Position numbers and translations under genes: made by a program. From Streptomyces sp. SAJ15 (GTDB lineage Bacteria > Actinomycetota > Actinomycetes > Streptomycetales > Streptomycetaceae): a stretch of DNA of 64,000 bases. Positions 8,835-15,061 of this stretch are shown piece after piece. Position 1 is the stretch's first letter. Every line of letters begins with the position of its first letter. Location of the stretch: positions 62,001 through 126,000 of the forward strand of contig NZ_NISY01000010.1 of the NCBI RefSeq assembly GCF_007595705.1, written 5' to 3'. The notes beneath the pieces were generated by a model. That model ran no database searches. It had not been told where the DNA came from and saw only the letters and a list, made by a program, of their open reading frames with translations.

Positions 8835-8956
8835 GGCGCCGACCTCCCGAAATCGGCACGACGGGGGGCGGCTCTGCCCCCGTGTGCCCTTGCGGGCAGC
8901 CGAGGCGGGGTGGGTGGGGGCCGGGCCCGGATGGACGGCCCGGCTCTTGGGCGGAC

Positions 8957-8994
8957 CGCACCGCCGCGCCGTGCGGCTACGGCGCGGCGGTGCG
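8957..8994. repeat. Perfect 16-bp inverted repeat between hydrolase and icmB
   Basis: The arms CGCACCGCCGCGCCGT and ACGGCGCGGCGGTGCG are perfect complements separated by 6 bases. The hairpin lies in the 390-base divergent region, 123 bases ahead of the hydrolase start and 230 ahead of icmB. It could be a stop for one of the divergent transcripts or a structural leader element. The rest of this region holds only promoter-like AT-richer stretches (about 9100-9200, for example TCCCATATGTGATTTCCCCC). Confidence 0.75.
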
Positions 8995-9224
8995 ATTCCC
9001 CGCTGCGGCTCCCTGACAGCCGTACACGACTCTCGTGTGCGTCCGCCTCGACTGCCTCTCGGCGTCGGATGCGGACCGGTTACGACTGTTTCCGATCGTG
9101 TCCCATATGTGATTTCCCCCTCGCCGCTCGCCGCGAAACTGCCGCGTGCGGGAAGCTGGGGATAACGTTCGTTCACCGCTTACGGGCGGTAACGGCTGTC
9201 GTGCAACGGAGCATGGAGGCAGTG

Positions 9225-9635
<411 letters not shown>

Positions 9636-9657
9636 GGGACCCTGAGGGACCCTTCCC

Positions 9658-9688
9658 GCCTCCCGGCCCCGAGGGGACGCCGGGAGGC
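9658..9688 (+). terminator. Hairpin terminator after icmB
   Basis: GCCTCCCGGC and GCCGGGAGGC form a perfect 10-bp stem with an 11-base loop, 23 bases past the icmB stop and between convergent genes. There is no U-tract, as is common in Streptomyces. Confidence 0.7.
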
Positions 9689-9698
9689 ACCCCCATGC

Positions 9699-9755
9699 CA
9701 CCGCGACCGTGGCGCCCGCAGCCACCGCGCCGTGGCGCCCACAGCCACCGCGACC
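9699..9755. repeat. Short tandem repeat, about 24-bp unit, 2.4 copies
   Basis: Units of the form CACCGCGACCGTGGCGCCCG run head to tail with small changes, between the icmB terminator and the DUF5691 stop codon. No coding role is seen. Confidence 0.55.
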
Positions 9756-9834
9756 GTGCGCGACGGGGATGGCGGGGGCCGGTGGTCGTGCGGCGGCAGC
9801 ACCGTCGGGGCCGCCCGGCGGCAGGCCGGTCCCG

Positions 9835-11577
9835 TCACGGGGCGGGGGGCGAGCCCGCCGGGTCCGGGGTGAGGAGTTCGGCGCGCATGGTGGCGCGCAA
9901 CCGCAGGGTGCCGACCAGCCGCTGGAAGGCTTCGGACCAGTAGCCGACCGCGCCGGGAGAGCCGTCCTCCGGATCGTCCGGGGCGGCGGTGAGCACCTCC
10001 AGGCGATCGGCCTGGGACGGGTCGAGGCAGCGCTCGGCCAGCCCCATGACGCCGCTGAAACTCCACGGGTAGCTACCGGCGTCCCGGGCGATGTCCAGGG
10101 CGTCGACGACCGCGTGGCCCAGCGGCTCGGCCCAGGGCACGGCGCAGACGCCGAGCAGTCGGAAGGCGTCGGACAGGCCGTGGGCGGCGATGAACTCGGC
10201 CACCCAGACCGCCCGCTCCGCGGCGGGCAGCGCCGACAGCAGCTTGGCCGGGTCGCGCCAGGACGCCGCGGTGGCGGCGGCCGCGAGCGCCGCCTCGCCC
10301 GCCGCGGGCGGCGTGCTGAGCGGCTCCGACGGGGCGCCGAGCAGGGCGCGGGACCAGGCGGTGTCGCGCTGCCGGACGGCCGCCCGGCACCAGGCGGCGT
10401 GCAGGTCGGGTTGCCAGCCGTCGGCCACGGGCAGGGCCACGATGGCCGCCGCGTCCAGCCCGCCGAACCACTCCGACCAGCGCTCCAGCGGAGTCGCCTC
10501 GACCAGCTGGCCCAGCCACCAGGCCCGCTCCCCGCGCCCCGCCGGCGGCTTCGCGACGACCCCGTCGCGCTGCATCCCGCCGTCGCACTCGACCGGCGCC
10601 TCGACGGCGACGCGCGCCGCCGTGCCGTCCGGCGCCACCTCCAGCGTGACGTACGCACGGGTCCGCTCGGCCATCCGAGCGGCGAGGGCGGATCCGGGGA
10701 GCGCGGAGAGCAACTCGGCGGCGGTGGCGCGCACATTGCGGCTGCGATCGGACAACGCCGCCTCGAGGAACGGCTCGTCGCCGGCCGACAGCTCCTCGCG
10801 CAGCGAGTCCAGGAACATCAGCCGGTCCTCCGCGCGCTCCGTCGCCCAGGTGCCGGCGAGCAGCGCCAGGCCGGCGGCGGGGTCGCGGTGCCGCACGGCG
10901 CCGAGCACCGCGACGCGCTCCGCGAACAGCCCCTCCTGCCAGCGGGGTTCGGCCGCCCGTAGCAGCGCCTCCGTCGTCTCCAGGGCGGCGCCCGAGGGGG
11001 CGGGGCCGAGCGCCGAGGGAAGCCCCGCGGCCGGCGGACGCCCGGCGGCCCCCCGCCGGGCGAACTTCCACTCCGGGTTGAGCGCGGCCAGCCACAGGGC
11101 GCGCGGCCCGGCGAGCACGAGCGCCTCCGGGCGCAGGTCGGTGCGGGCTCGGGCGGCGTCGAGCAGGGCGGGGAGCAGCGCGGCGGGCGCGCGGTAGCCG
11201 CGCTCGTTGGCGAGGGCGAGCCACTGCGGCAACAGCTCGGTGAGGTCGGGGGCGGCACGCGTGCCGGAGTGGCCACCGGCGGAGCGGTCCGCCAGCAGCA
11301 GTGCCAGCCGTCGCCGCGCGGCCGGGGGCAGCGGCGGGCGCGGGTCTTCCGGCGCGGCGGCGGGGGCGGCCCAGGCGGCGGCGGGCCGCAGCCCGGCCCG
11401 CCGGGCCACCGTGCTGAGCGCGGCGGCGTCCAGCAGCGCGGTTGGTGCCTCCTGCCCGGGGCGCGGGGTGACGGGCGGCCGGCGGCGGTCGGTACCCAGC
11501 AGGGCGGCGGCGAGGAGGTCGTCCCAGGCGGGGACGGCTCCGGCGCGGTCGTCCGCGTCGGTCGCGGGGTGGTTCAC
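9835..11577 (-). CDS. DUF5691-family protein (HEAT-like, function unknown)
   Basis: The 580-residue protein starts with WDDLLAAALLGTDRR, a conserved opening of the DUF5691 family. The body is Ala/Leu/Arg-rich and helical, in the manner of HEAT-like repeats (for example the stretch with FLEAALSDRSRNVRATAAELL). No catalytic motif is visible. In many bacteria this family is encoded beside SWIM zinc-finger, MoxR, DUF5682 and VWA genes, as here. The GTG at 11577 has GGAGG 5-6 bases upstream, so the reading that extends to 11904 through low-complexity DNA is rejected. It is the second gene of the leftward operon, 688 bases after the SWIM gene. The role is unknown; it may be a scaffold for the cluster. 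Confidence 0.75.
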   Translation of the reverse strand: MNHPATDADDRAGAVPAWDDLLAAALLGTDRRRPPVTPRPGQEAPTALLDAAALSTVARRAGLRPAAAWAAPAAAPEDPRPPLPPAARRRLALLLADRSAGGHSGTRAAPDLTELLPQWLALANERGYRAPAALLPALLDAARARTDLRPEALVLAGPRALWLAALNPEWKFARRGAAGRPPAAGLPSALGPAPSGAALETTEALLRAAEPRWQEGLFAERVAVLGAVRHRDPAAGLALLAGTWATERAEDRLMFLDSLREELSAGDEPFLEAALSDRSRNVRATAAELLSALPGSALAARMAERTRAYVTLEVAPDGTAARVAVEAPVECDGGMQRDGVVAKPPAGRGERAWWLGQLVEATPLERWSEWFGGLDAAAIVALPVADGWQPDLHAAWCRAAVRQRDTAWSRALLGAPSEPLSTPPAAGEAALAAAATAASWRDPAKLLSALPAAERAVWVAEFIAAHGLSDAFRLLGVCAVPWAEPLGHAVVDALDIARDAGSYPWSFSGVMGLAERCLDPSQADRLEVLTAAPDDPEDGSPGAVGYWSEAFQRLVGTLRLRATMRAELLTPDPAGSPPAP

Positions 11578-12265
11578 GGCGTCCTCCGTCTGTGCGGGCG
11601 GTCGATGGTCGGGCGGAGTCGGTGGGGTCGGGTCCGGTGAGGTCGGTCGTGGCGGACGGTCGTGGCGGTCGTGGCGGTCGTGGCGGACGGTCGGTCGGGC
11701 GGGTGGTGAGATCGGTCGTGGCGGCCGGTCGGGCCGGTCGGGGCGGTCGGTCGGGGCGGTCGATCGGGTGTCGCGGAAGGGCGGCGGTCCTCGGGGCCGC
11801 CCGTCGCGGGACCCGGCCACGGAGTCAACCGTGGCCGGGGGCGCAGCCCCCCGCGGGCCCGTACGCCGGGCCCGCGCAGGCAGCTCGTCTCGGGAGCGGT
11901 CCATGACCAGGCACGGAGCCCGTCGCCGGCCCGGGGCGCCGGCTCAAGCGGCCGGCTGCGGGTGTCGGTCCGGGCGCCCGGCCGGCGTCGGCCTCGGCGG
12001 TGGGCCGGGCGTCGGCCTCGGCGGTGGGCCGGGTCGCCGAGGTGCTCGGGTACGGCGGCCGTGTGGGCGGTGCTCATGAGTCCGGGCGAGTGAGGTCGGC
12101 GTCCATGGGGCCGGGTGGTCCGGTCGGGGCTCATGGGCCGGTTTGGGTGAGGTCGGAGGCACGGGGCTGAAGCCGCGGGACCGGGTGGGGCGGGACTCAC
12201 AAGGGCACGAGGGCACGCGGCACGGGGCATGGGGGCCTGGCCCGCGGGGCCGGGTGGGCTGGGAC
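11578..12265. repeat. 688-bp gap with degenerate GGTCGT/GGC-type repeats and copied SWIM 3'-end pieces
   Basis: No gene is supported here. About 11600-11780 is a low-complexity tract of GGTCGTGGC- and GGTCGGGC-like units. About 11985-12035 holds two copies of a GTCGGCCTCGGCGGTGGGCC-type unit. About 12160-12280 holds duplicated pieces of the SWIM gene 3' end: CACGGGGCTGAAGCCGCGG at 12160-12178 and again inside the gene at 12299-12317, and GGGACTCACAAGGGCACG at 12192-12209 and again at 12261-12278 across the stop. This looks like repeated slippage or unequal exchange in the tail of the gene. Translated frames are poor in ribosome sites and biased in composition. Confidence 0.65.
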
Positions 12266-13762
12266 TCACAAGGGCACGGGAAGGGGGTCCCAGGTCGTCA
12301 CGGGGCTGAAGCCGCGGTGGCCGCACTCGCCGAAGACCGTGATCGGGCCGCCGCCGGAGACGGCGGCGAGCTGCCACAGGTCGGCGCGGCCCAGGCAGCG
12401 CGGGTCGACGGGGAGGGCGGTGCCGGTGCGGGTGTCGGCCAGCTGCCAGCCCTCCCCGCGGGGTATCGGCGTGACCTGCGCGAGCACGGTGGGCCAGGCG
12501 TCCAGCCACGGGTCCGCCCGCAACGCCTCCCCGTACGTGGCCAGGGCGGCGGCCGGGTCGACGCCAGGCGGCGGCCCCGGTTCGAGCCGCGCGGGCGCGG
12601 ACTCGGCGCGGCGGGGGCCCAGCACCGCGCGGAGCGGCCGGGCCGAGGGGTAGTAGACGAGGTCGGCGTCGAGCATCAGGCCGGTGGGGAACGCGAGCTC
12701 CGGCGCGCGGCCGGCGGCGCCGAACGAGAGCAGCAGCGCCATCCGCTCCGTGCGCTCCCCGCGCAGCCAGATCCGGCGCGTGGTGAGCCTGCCGTCGGCG
12801 CTGTCCTGCTGGCCCAGCACCAGCCAACGGTCCCGTACGGCGGGGCCCGAGGAGAGCACCTCTGCCGCGTTCGAACTGATGCCGACGCGGGCGCGGGTGG
12901 TGGCGGCCAACTCCTCGGGCAGCTCGTCCAGATGGAGATAGCCCTGGTTGAGCAGGTGGATGAGCGCGGCCTCCTCCAGCAGTCGGGCAGGCCAGCCGGG
13001 GCCGGAGGCCCGGATGGCGCCCAGCTCGCGGACCCGCGCCTCCAGCCCGGGTGCCTGGGCGTCCACCATCCGGGCCGCCGTCTCGTCCCATGTCGCGTAC
13101 GCGGCGTGCGAGTCGTCGGCGTCGCCGGTAGCGGCCAGTCCGTCGCGCAGCAGGTCGGCCAGGCGACGTTCCAACTCCGTGGCGCCGGCCGCGATCCGCT
13201 GACTACGGCGCTCGGCCCGCCGCCGGGCCGCCACCGGATCGGCGGCCCCCGAGCCACCCGGGCCACCCGAACCCCCCGGGCCCTTCGAGCCCGCCGTGTC
13301 GTCGGCACCGCCGGCGCCGGGCGTCGCACCCGCCGCCGCACGCTCGGACCGCCGCCGCCGACCGCTCAGCCACCGCTCGGCCCACGGCGGCGGCTCGGTC
13401 GCCTCCCGTACACCCCCCTCTCCCGCCTCGCCCGTCGCCCACAGCAACAACAGGCCCAACGCGTGTTTGCACGGAGACTTCCGGCTCGGGCATGTGCACA
13501 CGGCGGTCGGGCTGGTCGGCCCGGAGAGATCGACCACCGTCTGGTACGGCGTCCCTCCGCCGCCCTTGCAGAGCCCCCACACGGAGGCCCCCGGCGAAGA
13601 CGCCCCCGCGCCCCCGCCCGGGTCCACCGCGACGCTCGTGACCGTCCCCGTGTCCGACCACGGATCGGCGGTCGCGAGCCTGCTGCCCGCCTTGCGTGAT
13701 GCGGCGTCAGGAGCCAGCTCCAGCACCTGCTCCGCCGTCCAGCGTTCCCCCTGCGGATTCAT
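12266..13762 (-). CDS. SWIM zinc-finger protein (YehQ-like)
   Basis: The 498-residue protein has a SWIM motif CxCx6CxH (C89, C91, C98, H100; CTCPSRKSPCKHALGLLLLW) after an N-terminal domain that ends in a strand feeding the finger. The rest is a long helical region of unknown fold. SWIM fingers bind DNA or proteins. In E. coli the comparable YehQ lies with MoxR, DUF5682 and VWA genes (yehLMPQ). The start is set at ATG 13762 because a RecA-NDp type promoter (TTGTCAGTG-N8-TAACGT) ends 7 bases before it, so the mRNA is most likely leaderless. An upstream GTG at 13786 and TTG at 13792 would lie inside the promoter. It is divergent from the MoxR operon and shares its control region. Confidence 0.85.
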   Translation of the reverse strand: MNPQGERWTAEQVLELAPDAASRKAGSRLATADPWSDTGTVTSVAVDPGGGAGASSPGASVWGLCKGGGGTPYQTVVDLSGPTSPTAVCTCPSRKSPCKHALGLLLLWATGEAGEGGVREATEPPPWAERWLSGRRRRSERAAAGATPGAGGADDTAGSKGPGGSGGPGGSGAADPVAARRRAERRSQRIAAGATELERRLADLLRDGLAATGDADDSHAAYATWDETAARMVDAQAPGLEARVRELGAIRASGPGWPARLLEEAALIHLLNQGYLHLDELPEELAATTRARVGISSNAAEVLSSGPAVRDRWLVLGQQDSADGRLTTRRIWLRGERTERMALLLSFGAAGRAPELAFPTGLMLDADLVYYPSARPLRAVLGPRRAESAPARLEPGPPPGVDPAAALATYGEALRADPWLDAWPTVLAQVTPIPRGEGWQLADTRTGTALPVDPRCLGRADLWQLAAVSGGGPITVFGECGHRGFSPVTTWDPLPVPL

Positions 13763-13769
13763 GTCCACG

Positions 13770-13838
13770 ACGTTAGATTCCGCCACTGACAATCGCCCTG
13801 GCCTGCACGTTCGTTGACGCCGGACCGATTGTCAGTGG
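13770..13838. promoter_or_regulatory. Divergent PafBC-type promoter pair with perfect 13-bp inverted repeat
   Basis: CCACTGACAATCG (13783-13795) and CGATTGTCAGTGG (13826-13838) are perfect inverted copies 30 bases apart, one pointing at each operon. Leftward, TTGTCAGTG is followed by 8 bases and TAACGT, a full match to TTGTCRGTG-N8-TANNNT, with the SWIM ATG 7 bases later. Rightward, TTGTCAGTG is followed by 8 bases and CAAGGT (13846-13851), which lacks only the first T of the -10. Both operons should thus answer to PafBC and DNA damage, the leftward one more strongly or more tightly. Confidence 0.85.
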
Positions 13839-13903
13839 GGTGGTGCAAGGTGGTTCTCAGATCCGGATCCCGGACCGAGTGACGAGCTGGGGGAGCTGTG
13901 ACC

Positions 13904-15061
13904 ATGACTGTGCCCGGACCCGCGGACACGCCCTCGACGCCGGCCCAGACGCCGCCGTCCACCCCGTCCCCGACCCAGGCCCCGGCCGCTCTGCGACCGC
14001 ATGCCGAGGACGCCTTCGCCGATGAGCTGAAGGCCCTCGCGGCCGCCGACGACCGGCCTCGGCCGGAGCGCTGGCGGCTCTCTCCCTGGGCGGTGGCCAC
14101 CTACCTCCTGGGCGGCACGCTGTCCGACGGCACCGTCATCACCCCGAAGTACGTGGGCCCGCGGCGGATCGTCGAGGTCGCCGTGACCACGCTGGCCACC
14201 GACCGGGCGCTGCTGCTGCTCGGCGTGCCGGGCACCGCCAAGACCTGGGTGTCGGAGCACCTGGCGGCGGCGGTCAGCGGGGACTCGACGCTGCTGGTGC
14301 AGGGCACCGCCGGCACGCCGGAGGAGGCCATGCGCTACGGGTGGAACTACGCGCGGTTGCTCGCCCACGGCCCCGGCCGCGAGGCGCTGGTGCCCAGCCC
14401 GATCATGCGGGCCATGGCGCGGGGGATGACCGCCCGGGTGGAGGAGCTGACCCGCATCCCCGCCGATGTGCAGGACACGCTGATCACCGTCCTGTCGGAG
14501 AAGACGCTGCCGATCCCGGAGCTGGGGGAGGAGGTCCAGGCGGTGCGCGGCTTCAACCTGATCGCGACGGCCAACGACCGTGACCGGGGCGTCAACGAGC
14601 TCTCCAGCGCGCTGCGCCGCCGGTTCAACACCGTGGTGCTCCCGCTGCCCGCCACGCCCGAGGCCGAGGTCGACATCGTCGCCCGCCGCGTCGACCAGAT
14701 CGGCCGCTCGCTCGACTTGCCCGCCGTGCCCGAGGGCGTGGACGAGATCCGCCGGGTGGTCACCGTCTTCCGCGAGCTGCGCGAGGGCGTCACCTCCGAC
14801 GGGCGCACGAAGCTCAAGTCGCCCTCTGGCACGCTCTCGACGGCCGAGGCCATCTCCGTGGTGACCGGCGGCCTCGCCCTCGCCGCGCACTTCGGAGACG
14901 GCGTGCTGCGCGCGGGCGACGTGGCCGCGGGCATCCTGGGCGCGGTCGTCCGCGACCCGGCGGCGGACCGCGTCATCTGGCAGGAGTACCTGGAGGCGGT
15001 CGTCCGCGAGCGCGAGGGCTGGAAGGACTTCTACCGCGCCTGCCGTGAGGTGAGCGCGTGA
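13904..15061 (+). CDS. MoxR-family AAA+ ATPase (YehL-like)
   Basis: The 385-residue protein has a Pro/Thr-rich N-terminus (1-30), then a AAA+ core. Walker A is GVPGTAKT (107-114). The Walker B position reads VEELTR (about 179-184) where most MoxR proteins have DEINR, so the first acid is Glu. Sensor 1 is ATANDRD (N224), and an Arg finger lies in SSALRRRF (about 234-241). MoxR ATPases act as chaperones that load or remodel partners together with a VWA protein. The ATG at 13904 is 8 bases after GGGGGAG; the GTG at 13898 is too close. The next gene overlaps by 4 bases (GTGA), showing translational coupling. Confidence 0.93.
   Translation: MTVPGPADTPSTPAQTPPSTPSPTQAPAALRPHAEDAFADELKALAAADDRPRPERWRLSPWAVATYLLGGTLSDGTVITPKYVGPRRIVEVAVTTLATDRALLLLGVPGTAKTWVSEHLAAAVSGDSTLLVQGTAGTPEEAMRYGWNYARLLAHGPGREALVPSPIMRAMARGMTARVEELTRIPADVQDTLITVLSEKTLPIPELGEEVQAVRGFNLIATANDRDRGVNELSSALRRRFNTVVLPLPATPEAEVDIVARRVDQIGRSLDLPAVPEGVDEIRRVVTVFRELREGVTSDGRTKLKSPSGTLSTAEAISVVTGGLALAAHFGDGVLRAGDVAAGILGAVVRDPAADRVIWQEYLEAVVREREGWKDFYRACREVSA

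Noticed and set aside
8835..9224. Possible cobalamin riboswitch ahead of the B12-dependent icmB
   Set aside because: No B12-box-like GCCACTG motif or other conserved cobalamin aptamer blocks are seen; the only structure is the 16-bp inverted repeat.
11574..13091. Open frames through the repeat-rich gap between the SWIM and DUF5691 genes
   Set aside because: They consist of RHDRHDRHD- or PRPTAPTGPTG-like products of tandem repeats, without ribosome sites or a domain.
13762..13792. Upstream TTG and GTG starts for the SWIM gene
   Set aside because: They lie inside the damage promoter, upstream of the expected transcript start.
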